Shown: positions 46,485 through 54,989, counted from the first letter of the stretch. The stretch: DNA of 56,688 bases from an uncultured Sulfurovum sp. (GCA_902727915.1 CACVAU010000001.1:1-56688), one strand, 5' to 3'. Made by a program: numbers and translations. Notes: generated by a model from the letters alone, not told the origin.

Positions 46485-47705
46485 TTAGTTTTGCCAACTC
46501 GTATCACAAGACGCTTCAAGTCTTATTTGGTCTTCAAATGTTTCACGTTCACGAATTAAATAATCTTTTCCATCTAATATCGCAACTTCAGCTGAACGTC
46601 CACGTGTGTTATAATTACTTGCCATGGTAAACCCATAAGCACCAGCAGAATGTACCACCAAAACATCATTATGTTCCATAATAGGCAGTTCCACATCTTT
46701 ACCTAAAAAATCTCCACTTTCACAAACAGGGCCTACAATATCAGCCTTAGACTTTTCACCTGTTTTTTGAACAGCTTCAATCTTATGGTAAGCATTGTAA
46801 AGACTTGGACGTAATAAGTCATTCATTCCACCATCAATAACCACAAAGCGCTTATCGCCATTCACTTTTTCATAAAGTACTTTGGTTAAAAAGATTCCTG
46901 AATTCGCCATCATGTATCGTCCTGGTTCAGAAAGAATGGTAACATCTAACCCTTTAATTTGACTAAGAATTGCAGAGGCATAATCAGCAGGAGCAATCGT
47001 GACTTCATCATCATAGACAACCCCTATTCCTCCACCAACATCAAAGAATTTAATCTCAATACCAATAGCATCTAAAGAACGGACTAAATCAGCTACAATA
47101 CCACAAGCTTCTCTGATAGGTGCTAATTCTGTTAACTGAGAACCAATATGAAAATGAATTCCTACTGGATTTAAATGTACTGATTTTTTAGCATAAATAT
47201 ACATACGCTTAGCAGAGTCTAAACTCACACCAAATTTATTTTCATGTAATCCTGTTGAAATATAAGGGTGTGTCTTAGGATCAACATTTGGATTAACCCT
47301 AATAGAAATTCTTGCTTCAATATTTAGCTCTTTAGCTATCATCTCTACACGTTTCATTTCAGCTTCACTCTCAAGATTAATAAGTAAAATTTCTTCTTTT
47401 AGTGCTTCTCTAATTTCAGAATCTTTTTTACCCACGCCTGAAAAAATAATTTTGTATTTTTTTACACCAGCCTTTAAGGCCCGTCGAACTTCTCCAATAC
47501 TCACACAATCAGCCCCTGCACCAAGGTTTGCCAAGTGACGGATAACTGCTAAATTAGAGTTTGATTTTACAGCATATGCTACCAAAGATTTTTTACCACC
47601 AAAGGCATCCTTTAACTCATCATATCTATTTGTAATATTATTAAAATCATACACATATAATGGTGTATTATATTTTTCTACTAAAGTTTGAATATCTACG
47701 CTCAT
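46485..47705 (-). CDS. lysA: Diaminopimelate decarboxylase
   Basis: 406 residues. The PLP Lys is in VAYAVKSNSNLAVIRHLA, with the glycine loop in FFDVGGGIGVVYDDE. GRYMMANSG, CESGDFLGKD and HSAGAYGFTMASNYN are the substrate and dimer motifs. It makes lysine from meso-DAP. The stop overlaps the ribosome-binding region of pheA. Confidence 0.98.
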   Translation of the reverse strand: MSVDIQTLVEKYNTPLYVYDFNNITNRYDELKDAFGGKKSLVAYAVKSNSNLAVIRHLANLGAGADCVSIGEVRRALKAGVKKYKIIFSGVGKKDSEIREALKEEILLINLESEAEMKRVEMIAKELNIEARISIRVNPNVDPKTHPYISTGLHENKFGVSLDSAKRMYIYAKKSVHLNPVGIHFHIGSQLTELAPIREACGIVADLVRSLDAIGIEIKFFDVGGGIGVVYDDEVTIAPADYASAILSQIKGLDVTILSEPGRYMMANSGIFLTKVLYEKVNGDKRFVVIDGGMNDLLRPSLYNAYHKIEAVQKTGEKSKADIVGPVCESGDFLGKDVELPIMEHNDVLVVHSAGAYGFTMASNYNTRGRSAEVAILDGKDYLIRERETFEDQIRLEASCDTSWQN

Positions 47706-47774
47706 AAGTAAATCCCATTGTTATAATTGTCGCGATTCTACCTAAAAACATGTTATAGATGGATGATGAAAGCT

Positions 47775-48830
47775 TTATATTTTCTTTTGTGATTTAAGCA
47801 AACCATAAAGTGCATATGTCCATAAAAGAACAACTGGTAAAATAATTGCCAATTCAGGATTCAAGGTTCCACTCTTTCCCATACTCTGAAAAGAAAATAA
47901 TGTACCCCAAACAAATAAGGTTCCTCCAATGGCTTTGGTTGTTGTCATCGTAATATTCATATACCTAGCATGAAAGGGAAAAGTAAAAACTAAAATCATA
48001 AGTAATGCAATAGAAAAAAGAGGCATCACTACTTTTCCATATATCTCAGCACGCATAGAATGTGTTTCTACTTCTTGCTGTGCTAACAAACCTAAAGCCT
48101 TAATATTTTCATATAAAGTTAATGACTTTCCATCATAAATAGATTTCAATATTTTAGGTTGATACCCTTCTAAGGTTTTCAATAAAGGTAACTTTTCAAT
48201 TTTTAAACGTTTTTTACCTTCTTTATCAATGATAATCGTTTTTTTTAATACATTAGAAGCAGCCCATTCATGAATATTATACCATGCTTCTTTCGAGGTA
48301 AAAGTTTCAATGACCTCGTTCTCTTCTAACTTAAAAATTGTTAAATCCTCAAGCTTATACTTTTCAGGAATTAAAGCACCTATATAAACAAAACTATCAT
48401 TATATTTAAAAAATAAATTTTCAGTTTTACTAACATCATAAGCATTAGAAAATAATTGGTTTGCTGAATCTCTAGCTGTGGAAAAAGAACTAAAATAGAG
48501 TCCAACAAAAACAAGATAAGTCAACAGACCAACAGCAAAAAAAGGTTTAAATAAAGTTGTTCTGTCCGTACCTAAAGCATACATTGCTGAAAGTGCATTT
48601 TGTTTAATAAATGAAATTTTTGTCCAAATAGCCCCAAACACAATCGCCAAAGGAAAAAGTAAAGAAAGTGCCTCTTGCCACTTAAAAAAAGCATATAAAA
48701 TACGAACATTAAAAGAGGGCAGTAAGGAAGCATTCATAAGAAAGTCTAAACCTGCAAAAAGTCCAGAAAGTCCTAAAAGAATAATTAACATATTTTTTAA
48801 ATAGTGAAAAGCAACATATTTAAAAAGCAT
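47775..48830 (-). CDS. lptG: LptF/LptG-type LPS export permease
   Basis: 351 residues with three N-terminal helices, a periplasmic jellyroll region (about 125-255) and three C-terminal helices. The protein belongs to the YjgP/YjgQ family, and the position between pth and lysA corresponds to the lptG-like gene of Campylobacter as I recall it. It works with LptBC to extract LPS from the inner membrane. F-versus-G identity rests on context. Confidence 0.85.
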   Translation of the reverse strand: MLFKYVAFHYLKNMLIILLGLSGLFAGLDFLMNASLLPSFNVRILYAFFKWQEALSLLFPLAIVFGAIWTKISFIKQNALSAMYALGTDRTTLFKPFFAVGLLTYLVFVGLYFSSFSTARDSANQLFSNAYDVSKTENLFFKYNDSFVYIGALIPEKYKLEDLTIFKLEENEVIETFTSKEAWYNIHEWAASNVLKKTIIIDKEGKKRLKIEKLPLLKTLEGYQPKILKSIYDGKSLTLYENIKALGLLAQQEVETHSMRAEIYGKVVMPLFSIALLMILVFTFPFHARYMNITMTTTKAIGGTLFVWGTLFSFQSMGKSGTLNPELAIILPVVLLWTYALYGLLKSQKKI

Positions 48831-48835
48831 GTTAA

Positions 48836-49399
48836 TTACTCTTTAAATGATTTAAGTGAATATTTTGATTTAATGATTTCCAATGTAGTTATGTTGAATT
48901 CTTTGACGGCAGTTACTGTATGCGTTATCCAAGGCGTTAAGACTTTATGCTCTTCTTCAGAAAAATCATGTAAAACATAATCAGCCACTTGTGATTTATA
49001 AGCTGGTTTATCAACACCCATTCTTACACGTGTATATTCTTTACCAACCATCGCATCAATAGAGCGTAAACCATTATGACCACCATGACCACCACCTTTT
49101 TTAAAACGCAGTGCAGAAAAAGGTAAATCTATATCATCATGAATGACAATAATATCTTCTAAGTCAATTTTATAAAAGTTTTTTACAGCTTGTACTGAAT
49201 CACCTGATAAGTTCATATAGGTTGTGGGTTTTAAAAATAAAAGATTGGGCGCTTTAAAAAGTTCACCCTGAAAAGCGTTTTTGGAGACTTCATTGGCTCC
49301 AAAGTCAGTAACCAAATGGTCAATAACTTTAAAACCTATGTTATGTCGTGTATCTTCGTATTGTTTGCCTGGATTACCAAGTCCTACGATTAACAACAT
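48836..49399 (-). CDS. pth: Peptidyl-tRNA hydrolase
   Basis: 187 residues. LIVGLGNPGKQYEDTRHNIG holds the catalytic His. FLKPTTYMNLSGDSVQAV, IVIHDDIDLPF and KGGGHGGHNGLRSID complete the active site. It recycles peptidyl-tRNA. It lies 21 bp after rplY and 5 bp before lptG. Confidence 0.98.
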   Translation of the reverse strand: MLLIVGLGNPGKQYEDTRHNIGFKVIDHLVTDFGANEVSKNAFQGELFKAPNLLFLKPTTYMNLSGDSVQAVKNFYKIDLEDIIVIHDDIDLPFSALRFKKGGGHGGHNGLRSIDAMVGKEYTRVRMGVDKPAYKSQVADYVLHDFSEEEHKVLTPWITHTVTAVKEFNITTLEIIKSKYSLKSFKE

Positions 49400-49420
49400 A
49401 TTTTATAAATTCACTAAGAC

Positions 49421-49957
49421 TTACTTAGATTTAATTACACCAACAACAGCAACGTCTGGTCTGTCCATTAGTCTACATTCAGCTGGTGCTTCCATATCTC
49501 TAATAAGTAAAGAATCATCTCTATTTAGTTCAGTTACATCAAGTACAAATTTATTAGGGATGTTTTCAATAGCACCTCTAACTTTTAATCTTTTCTTTTG
49601 AAGCATAAGAACCCCTTTATTCTTAAGACCAATTGGTGTTCCTGTAGTTTCTACGGGTACTAGAAAGTTTGTTACTTGACCTGGTACAGCAACTCTTAAA
49701 TCGACATGCATAACGTCACCATTTACTGGGTGTAGTTGATACTCTTGAATCACTGTGTTAAACTCAGTGTCACCAGCTTTTAAAGTTAAAGTTAATCCAT
49801 CTTTAGCTCTTACAGCTTTTACAAAATCACCTCTTTTAAACGCAGCTTGTACATTCTCTACACCATTTGCATAGATGTTAGCTGTTAGATAACCATCTCT
49901 TCTTAGTTTCTTTGCAGAAGCTGATCCGATACTCTCTCTAGTAATACCTTCTAACAT
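49421..49957 (-). CDS. rplY: 50S ribosomal protein L25, CTC form
   Basis: 178 residues, the long (general stress protein CTC) form. The N-terminal L25 domain reads SASAKKLRRDGYLTANIYAN and VIQEYQLHPVNGDVMHVDLR, followed by the TL5-like C-terminal domain. It binds 5S rRNA. It heads the rplY-pth-lptG string. Confidence 0.96.
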   Translation of the reverse strand: MLEGITRESIGSASAKKLRRDGYLTANIYANGVENVQAAFKRGDFVKAVRAKDGLTLTLKAGDTEFNTVIQEYQLHPVNGDVMHVDLRVAVPGQVTNFLVPVETTGTPIGLKNKGVLMLQKKRLKVRGAIENIPNKFVLDVTELNRDDSLLIRDMEAPAECRLMDRPDVAVVGVIKSK

Positions 49958-50005
49958 TATAATTCCTTAATTTAAAAATAGGAGCGAATTCTAGCTAACT
50001 TTTAA

Positions 50006-50863
50006 TTAAGCTTTCGTAATCTTCTTATAAGTTTCTCTAAAAACTTCAAGCATTGAGCTATCATCACTTTCTTTTCTTTCTAATTCAGTAACTTTATGTT
50101 CTAGACTTTTTTCATCAGGTATTAAAATTAAGGCATTCGGCTTCAGCTTTGCACGTAAAGCATTATTTTCAGTTTTTAAAAATGTAATCTCTTTTTGATA
50201 AGTCTCTAATTGTGCTTCAATTTGTACAAATTGGTCTTTAGAAATAATAAATTCTGCCTCTTGACTATCTGCTTGATATAACTTTAAACTCTCTTCTAAT
50301 TCAGCTATATTTTTCTGTTCGAGCCGATGATGTTCCTCTTGAATTCTATTTTGTTCTAAAAGCTTTTCAATATTTTCATCTAAATTACGTGTATGTACGG
50401 CATGTTCTCTTTCTTGCTCTACAAGTTTATCTTCAGCCCTTAGCAATACTTTTTCAAAATCTTCTAGCTCTTTTAACCTTTTATGCTCTACTTTTTGAAA
50501 GGCTTGATTCTCCATCAAAAGAGAACTATATTTTTCTTTAAGTTTTAAAGTCTCATCTTTCTTAGTATTAGCTGTATTAAGTCTATTTTTTAAAATTGTT
50601 AATTCAGATACGCGTTGTGCATGCGCTTTTTCTAAATCATTTAAATCATCCGAAACTTTTTCAAACATTATTTTTTCATGACGAAAGTTTTTCTCTAATT
50701 TATCAATCATATTATTACGTTCAACAATAACAGCTGACAAAGAGTCCTCTACTTCTCTTTGTCGTTTTTGATAAACTATTCTTGATAAAAGCCATGCTAC
50801 AATCAGCCCTAATGCCATTGCAGCTAAAAGCCAAAATGTCATTTTTACAATTAACGCTGTCAT
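50006..50863 (-). CDS. Membrane-anchored coiled-coil protein, unknown
   Basis: 285 residues. One N-terminal helix (about 5-30) is followed by almost continuous charged heptads (about 35-240), predicted as a long coiled coil in the cytoplasm, and a short C-terminal tail. Nothing catalytic is visible. A scaffold or positioning role is possible. It lies 17 bp after the small membrane protein gene and upstream of rplY. Confidence 0.75.
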   Translation of the reverse strand: MTALIVKMTFWLLAAMALGLIVAWLLSRIVYQKRQREVEDSLSAVIVERNNMIDKLEKNFRHEKIMFEKVSDDLNDLEKAHAQRVSELTILKNRLNTANTKKDETLKLKEKYSSLLMENQAFQKVEHKRLKELEDFEKVLLRAEDKLVEQEREHAVHTRNLDENIEKLLEQNRIQEEHHRLEQKNIAELEESLKLYQADSQEAEFIISKDQFVQIEAQLETYQKEITFLKTENNALRAKLKPNALILIPDEKSLEHKVTELERKESDDSSMLEVFRETYKKITKA

Positions 50864-50880
50864 CTTCTTCCTTTATTAAG

Positions 50881-51069
50881 TTAGTTTGATTCTCCAACCC
50901 CAGCATACACTTTTCTATCACGTAAAACCAAAGTTGGTTTAGAATCTAAAGTGATAAAAGAATTAAACTCTAATTCATTATAAAACTTTGAGACATTCAA
51001 AGAGACACATGAGATAATCAGCATGGTAGCTGAAACAATTCCAAAAATAATAACTGAACCATACTTCAT
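50881..51069 (-). CDS. Small membrane protein, unknown
   Basis: 62 residues with AAGG before the ATG. One helix (about 5-25) is followed by a short extracytoplasmic tail with TLDSKPTLVLRDRKVYAGVG. The tight link to the coiled-coil membrane protein gene suggests a shared role. No family recognised. Confidence 0.6.
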   Translation of the reverse strand: MKYGSVIIFGIVSATMLIISCVSLNVSKFYNELEFNSFITLDSKPTLVLRDRKVYAGVGESN

Positions 51070-51125
51070 AGTAAACCTTAAAAATTAATAATTGTTTAAT
51101 TATATTGTAAAAAGTTTTAAACTAA

Positions 51126-52277
51126 CTATAGTTTATGATTATCTTCAACATCTTTTAAATCAAAGACATCCAAAGTACTCTCTGCTCCTCCAACTTCAAC
51201 CCCTCTCTTAGCAAGAACCTCATCTAGTTTCAATTTCATATCTGAAGGATTTGTAGCATGTTCAAAAACAACCTCTTGAGAAATTTTTTCATCTTGATAT
51301 AACGTAATCAATGCCTGATCAAAAGATTGTGATCCATAAATTTCTCGCCCATCCTCAATAGTATCAAGTAGTTCACTGTCTCTATTTTGAACAATTAAAT
51401 CCACTATTCGAGGAGTCTGAATCATGACTTCCAAAGCAGCAGCTCTTTTCCCATCCAGCGTTTTAACCAATCGTTGACAAATAACCCCTGAAAGTACAGA
51501 AGCCAACGTAATACGAATTCTATTTTGCTCCTCTTTAGGAAACATTCCAATAATTCGGTTAATCGTCTCTTTAGCATCTAAAGTATGCAGTGTAGAAAAT
51601 ACCAAGTGACCAGTATTAGCAGCATGTAATGCAATCTCAATGGTTTCCAAGTCACGCATTTCACCTACTAAAATAATATCAGGATCTTCACGTAAAGCCC
51701 CTTTAAGTGCATTTGCGAATGAGTGTGTATCTTGACCTACACCCCTTTGAGAAACCAATGACTCTTTATCAGGATGCACAAACTCAACAGGATCTTCTAC
51801 GGTTATAATATGTTTTTTCATTGTGGCATTAATATGATTGAGCATGGCTGCCAATGTTGTAGATTTACCTGAACCTGTAACACCTGTAACCAAAACAAGT
51901 CCTCGATGCATTTGAGAAAGCTCTGTAATCGCATTTGGTAAACTCAACTCTTCTATGGTTAAGATTTTAACAGGAATCACCCTCATAACAGCCGAAAGCC
52001 CATCAAGCTGATAAAAGAAATTCACACGAAAACGATTATTCTCATCTAAAACATACGTACAATCCAACTCTTTTTCAGTCACTAGTTGAGTATATTGTTC
52101 TTTAGTTAAAATAGCTTGAGCGATGCCATCCAATTCTTCATGAGAAATCATTTTATCACCCAACTTTAATAGGTCACCAGAAACACGTAAACGAACAACT
52201 GCCCCAGATTTTAGGTGTAAGTCACTCCCACCATTATGCACAAGGTTTTTAAGATAAAACTGTAGTTTTTTTTCCAT
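51126..52277 (-). CDS. pilT: PilT/PilU-type twitching motility ATPase
   Basis: 383 residues. The N-terminal PAS-like domain includes VHNGGSDLHLKSGAVVRLRV. Walker A is VTGVTGSGKSTTLAAML, the Asp box contains EDPVEFVH, Walker B is DIILVGEMRDLETIE and the His box is HLVFSTLHTLDA. The C-terminal extension is acidic. It powers pilus retraction. No pilus structural genes are in the window. PilT versus PilU cannot be decided by eye. Confidence 0.92.
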   Translation of the reverse strand: MEKKLQFYLKNLVHNGGSDLHLKSGAVVRLRVSGDLLKLGDKMISHEELDGIAQAILTKEQYTQLVTEKELDCTYVLDENNRFRVNFFYQLDGLSAVMRVIPVKILTIEELSLPNAITELSQMHRGLVLVTGVTGSGKSTTLAAMLNHINATMKKHIITVEDPVEFVHPDKESLVSQRGVGQDTHSFANALKGALREDPDIILVGEMRDLETIEIALHAANTGHLVFSTLHTLDAKETINRIIGMFPKEEQNRIRITLASVLSGVICQRLVKTLDGKRAAALEVMIQTPRIVDLIVQNRDSELLDTIEDGREIYGSQSFDQALITLYQDEKISQEVVFEHATNPSDMKLKLDEVLAKRGVEVGGAESTLDVFDLKDVEDNHKL

Positions 52278-52349
52278 TATATATACTTTATTAAAAATTT
52301 ATTAAATTATAGCAGAAGTAATTTAATTAAAATTTTTATAAATGAAACC

Positions 52350-52637
52350 TTATTTCTTCTCATCCATCTTACCAATAGCACAAGAGACAAAGCTCTTAGC
52401 TGTTGTTCCGACTGCTTGAAAAGTATTAAGATCATCCGTAGTTAAAGGGTAACCCAAAGAACGAAGCTTTAACTTTAAAATTTCCATTTTCCCCTCCTCT
52501 ACATCAAGCGTAATTTTCCGTGGTTCTACTTCAAGGTCAACTTCTACTTCTCCGAAATCTTCAAGTAAAGACTTTTTTAAAGTACTGGCACAACCAGCAC
52601 ACTTTACATTTTTTACTTCAAATGTTTGTTTCATCAC
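52350..52637 (-). CDS. Heavy-metal-associated (HMA) domain protein
   Basis: 95 residues. The metal-binding motif is VKCAGCASTLKK, followed by the usual beta-alpha-beta spacing to LRSLGYPLTTDD. The tail, residues about 70-95, has a further Cys in SFVSCAIGK. The domain binds Cu(I) or a similar metal as a chaperone, or may be a membrane-free fragment of that type. The second ATG could also be the start. It is divergent from a small membrane protein gene. Confidence 0.85.
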   Translation of the reverse strand: MMKQTFEVKNVKCAGCASTLKKSLLEDFGEVEVDLEVEPRKITLDVEEGKMEILKLKLRSLGYPLTTDDLNTFQAVGTTAKSFVSCAIGKMDEKK

Positions 52638-52683
52638 CCATCCTTTTCTTCTAAAGTTAAAGTCTATATGTTAAACTCCAACC

Positions 52684-53025
52684 ATGAAAACCATATTATA
52701 CATTCTAACACTTATCGCCATAATTACTACTTTAGCTTTAGGATTAGAACAATCCGTAGCCTTAGGATACCTAGCCTTCACGATATTACCTTACGTCATT
52801 ACCTTATATATTCTAAAAATATCAAAACACAAAACAGCCAAAAACACAGCCTACTCCACAGCCATTTTTGTTGTTTCGGTAGGACTTTACTTTTTAATAG
52901 ACACCACCTACATGGAAAATAACCTAGAACATAAATTTTCTTTTTTATTTATACCCATGTGGCAGTTAACGATGTTACTTGTTTCTGGGTTGGTAGTTTA
53001 TTTTAGTAATAGGAAAGATTCGTAG
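52684..53025 (+). CDS. Small membrane protein with four helices, unknown
   Basis: 113 residues, nearly all hydrophobic. Helices lie at about 3-20, 25-45, 56-75 and 86-107, and the end is basic (FSNRKDS). Its stop codon is formed by the first bases of a hairpin repeat (53022-53084), so that repeat may have landed at or created this 3' end. No family recognised. Confidence 0.6.
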   Translation: MKTILYILTLIAIITTLALGLEQSVALGYLAFTILPYVITLYILKISKHKTAKNTAYSTAIFVVSVGLYFLIDTTYMENNLEHKFSFLFIPMWQLTMLLVSGLVVYFSNRKDS

Positions 53026-53084
53026 GGTGGATTTTATCCACCGTGAATGGAAATTGATAAACTTTTAATGTTTTGCCGAAAGGC
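53022..53084. repeat. 63-nt structured repeat, copy 1
   Basis: It begins GTAGGGTGG, and GGTGGAT-TTT-ATCCACC forms a hairpin. It ends with TTTGCCGAAAGG, which can fold as GCC-GAAA-GGC with a GNRA-type tetraloop. Copy 2 at 53715-53777 has the same length and spacing. Together they bracket the toxin-antitoxin pair at 53096-53639. Confidence 0.8.
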
Positions 53085-53095
53085 TTAAAAAAACT

Positions 53096-53395
53096 CTACT
53101 CTTCCTCATCACCCATACGACCTTTTAAAGAATCATAAACATCATTATTTTCACGTTTTCCTACAGCTAACACCACAATAATAATCTTATCTTCCTTCAC
53201 TTCATACGCCAACCTAAAACCTGAACGTCTCAACTTTATCTTATATACATTCTCATAACCACTTAACTTATCACTCTGAACAATAGGCTCTTCAAGTCGT
53301 TTAACAAGTTTCTTTTTAAATTGCTCTTTAATAGTCGAGTTAAGTTTGTCCCACTCTTTTTTAGATTTTTTAATAAAATGGAGTTTATAACTCAT
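53096..53395 (-). CDS. RelE/ParE-superfamily toxin
   Basis: 99 residues. LHFIKKSKKEWDKLNSTIKE, KRLEEPIVQSDKLSGYENVY and KIKLRRSGFRLAYEV follow the RelE pattern, with basic residues (Arg, Lys, Tyr) in place for mRNA cleavage on the ribosome. The start overlaps the antitoxin gene by 11 bp. It acts in the cytoplasm. The whole pair sits between two hairpin repeats. Confidence 0.88.
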   Translation of the reverse strand: MSYKLHFIKKSKKEWDKLNSTIKEQFKKKLVKRLEEPIVQSDKLSGYENVYKIKLRRSGFRLAYEVKEDKIIIVVLAVGKRENNDVYDSLKGRMGDEEE

Positions 53396-53639
53396 CTAAT
53401 GAGACCTCTATTAAGTCACTCTCTTTATAATCAAGTCTCTCTTTGACTTGTTGCATCAAATAATACTCATCTAATATATCCATCATGTTTTCATACACCT
53501 CACTTGGTACAAGGTATGCACTGGCTTTGTTATGATTTAAAATAGCAATGCTCTCACCATTTGCATTTTCTATCACCGATGAAGGACTTTTTTTAAGTTC
53601 TGAGATGCTTGTTGTGTAGTTTGCTAAAATTCGTGTCAT
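53385..53639 (-). CDS. RelB/Phd-type antitoxin
   Basis: 84 residues from the ATG at 53639, with AAGGA 8 nt upstream; the frame extends further without a site. The N-terminus (MTRILANYTTSISELKKSPS, then VIENANGESIAILNHNKASA) is the Phd/YefM DNA-binding fold, and the acidic C-terminus would wrap the toxin. It should repress its own promoter. It is paired with the RelE-type toxin. Confidence 0.88.
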   Translation of the reverse strand: MTRILANYTTSISELKKSPSSVIENANGESIAILNHNKASAYLVPSEVYENMMDILDEYYLMQQVKERLDYKESDLIEVSLDEL

Positions 53640-53714
53640 AATAAATATCCTTTTTAGTATATTATTTAGTACTATTTTAGCTATTTTTTTTTGATTTGGC
53701 AAGGTTGGAATTTT

Positions 53715-53777
53715 GTAGGGTGGATTTTATCCACCATGAATAAGAGTTAGCAAATTTTCAAAGATTTGCCGAAAGGG
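53715..53777. repeat. 63-nt structured repeat, copy 2
   Basis: The first 21 bases are identical to copy 1 (53022-53084). The middle differs mainly by transitions, and the TTTGCCGAAAGG hairpin is conserved at the same offset of 53 nt. It lies upstream of the antitoxin and downstream of the small-ORF cassette. Confidence 0.8.
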
Positions 53778-53786
53778 TTTTATCTT

Positions 53787-53996
53787 TTAGAATGGATACC
53801 ATTTAAAAATAATAAAAAGTAAATATAAAAACATTAAAAATCCAAATGTTTTTCCAAAATCTCGTAAAAAACTATCTCCAGTTTCAGCTTTTTTCTGTCG
53901 TAGAAAAGTTCTTAAAAGTGAAAAAAACAAAATAATACCAATACTACTTAAATTATAAGACATATTATTTTGTACAAGGTATAAAAAATCTTCCAT
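53787..53996 (-). CDS. Tiny membrane protein, third gene of a small-ORF cassette
   Basis: 69 residues with two helices (about 14-33 and 47-66) and a central basic and acidic loop (LRQKKAETGDSFLRD). It follows the secreted 67-residue gene after 2 bp. No family recognised. In context it may be a remnant of a filamentous phage or a small secretion or toxin cassette. Confidence 0.5.
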   Translation of the reverse strand: MEDFLYLVQNNMSYNLSSIGIILFFSLLRTFLRQKKAETGDSFLRDFGKTFGFLMFLYLLFIIFKWYPF

Positions 53997-53998
53997 AC

Positions 53999-54202
53999 TT
54001 AATCCTCTCTTAAATATATTTTGATTGCAGTTCCCAAGTCTACACCTAAGTTATAGACAATATCAAGTATTTCTGCAAGTATGTTACCATTAGCACTTCT
54101 TACTACTGAATCTCTTCTATCTGAATCATCAGCGTACATTACTGATGTAGATAAAAAAACTGTTATCAATACAAGCTTAATTATATTATGAACTAATACC
54201 AT
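53999..54202 (-). CDS. Small secreted protein, second gene of a small-ORF cassette
   Basis: 67 residues with a signal peptide (about 1-24, ending SVMYAD) and a mature part of roughly 43 residues, ILAEILDIVYNLGVDLGTAI near the end. Its start lies within the end of the 33-residue gene. No family recognised. Size and order recall phage coat-type genes, which is a weak analogy. Confidence 0.5.
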   Translation of the reverse strand: MVLVHNIIKLVLITVFLSTSVMYADDSDRRDSVVRSANGNILAEILDIVYNLGVDLGTAIKIYLRED

Positions 54203-54287
54203 TAAAAACTCCTACTAAAAAAAATCCTACTACTAGGATAAGAATTATTATTCCTATCCCTCCATCAGATGAACCACCTTTTGACAT
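54186..54287 (-). CDS. 33-residue single-helix membrane peptide, first gene of a small-ORF cassette
   Basis: A Gly/Ser-rich start (MSKGGSSDGGIG), one hydrophobic helix (about 11-28), and a short end NGISS. AAAGGGG lies upstream of the ATG, a good ribosome site. The length is close to minor coat proteins of filamentous phages, but a peptide bacteriocin-like or regulatory role fits equally well. It is divergent from a repressor-type gene. Confidence 0.5.
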   Translation of the reverse strand: MSKGGSSDGGIGIIILILVVGFFLVGVFNGISS

Positions 54288-54313
54288 AATTTTCCCCTTT
54301 AAAATTAGAATTT

Positions 54314-54331
54314 AACTTTATATATAAAGTT
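54314..54331. promoter_or_regulatory. 18-bp perfect palindrome, candidate operator 1
   Basis: AACTTTATATATAAAGTT is a perfect palindrome between the small-ORF cassette and the HTH gene. A related 14-bp site (12 of 14 bases) is at 54366-54379, about 50 bp away. Both fit binding of the adjacent HTH protein. Confidence 0.55.
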
Positions 54332-54365
54332 GAGTAAATTACTTTATCATAATAAAATTCAATAA

Positions 54366-54379
54366 CTTCTTATATAAAG
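54366..54379. promoter_or_regulatory. Imperfect palindrome, candidate operator 2
   Basis: CTTCTTATATAAAG matches 12 of 14 bases of the core of the palindrome at 54314-54331. It ends next to the ribosome site of the HTH gene, so binding here would give autoregulation. Confidence 0.45.
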
Positions 54380-54386
54380 GTGATTT

Positions 54387-54641
54387 TTGAAATATTTTGA
54401 TGAAACAAATGTTGAATTTATGCAAAATATTTATAAAAAAATTGGCTTAAATGTAAAAAGAATAAGAAAAGAAAAAAAAATTACACAACTTGAATTGTCT
54501 CATGCAATCGGACATAAATCTGTTTCAGTTATTTCCTGTGCAGAAATATGCCATAAGTCATACCATTTTAATATTGAACATCTAAGTAAAATTGCTTATG
54601 TTTTAGATGTAGATATTTGTGAATTTTTTAAAGAAAATTAA
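54387..54641 (+). CDS. XRE/cI-type helix-turn-helix repressor
   Basis: 84 residues from a TTG start (AAGG 6 nt upstream). NVKRIRKEKKITQLELSHAI then KSVSVISCAEICHKSYHFNI is the classical XRE helix-turn-helix, followed by LSKIAYVLDVDICEFFKEN. It should repress the divergent small-ORF cassette and itself through the two palindromes upstream. The layout is phage-like. Confidence 0.88.
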   Translation: MKYFDETNVEFMQNIYKKIGLNVKRIRKEKKITQLELSHAIGHKSVSVISCAEICHKSYHFNIEHLSKIAYVLDVDICEFFKEN

Positions 54642-54752
54642 ACTTAATTTTTTCTCAATAAAGCTTTACCTTTCATTCTATTTTTCACCCACCCATAAAA
54701 AAAACTATGCTATATTCAAAATATAACTAAACAAATAATTATAGGAGTAACC

Positions 54753-54989
54753 ATGCAAACTATTAAAATAGAAGTTAGTAACAGTATCTATGAACATATC
54801 ATCTTTTTTTTGCAAAGTTTACCTGAAAACCTCATCAACATTTCACATGAAAATAGTGTAGAAGAGATAACTAACGACTCGATTAAAAATCAAATGGAAG
54901 AACTCTTTAGCAACTCAGACATTACAGCATTTAAAGAGATAGATAATCCTGTTTCATGGCAAAAAAGTATGCGTGATGAGTGGAAGTAA
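54753..54989 (+). CDS. VapB-type antitoxin (inferred)
   Basis: 78 residues. MQTIKIEVSNSIYEHIIFFL suggests a short ribbon-type start, followed by acidic stretches and a C-terminal WQKSMRDEWK tail that could block a toxin. It overlaps the PIN gene, as antitoxins normally do. I infer VapB from this position, not from clear sequence matches. Confidence 0.65.
   Translation: MQTIKIEVSNSIYEHIIFFLQSLPENLINISHENSVEEITNDSIKNQMEELFSNSDITAFKEIDNPVSWQKSMRDEWK

Noticed and set aside
50721..50921. Second frame over the start of the coiled-coil gene
   Set aside because: Overlaps two better candidates and has no plausible ribosome site or family pattern.
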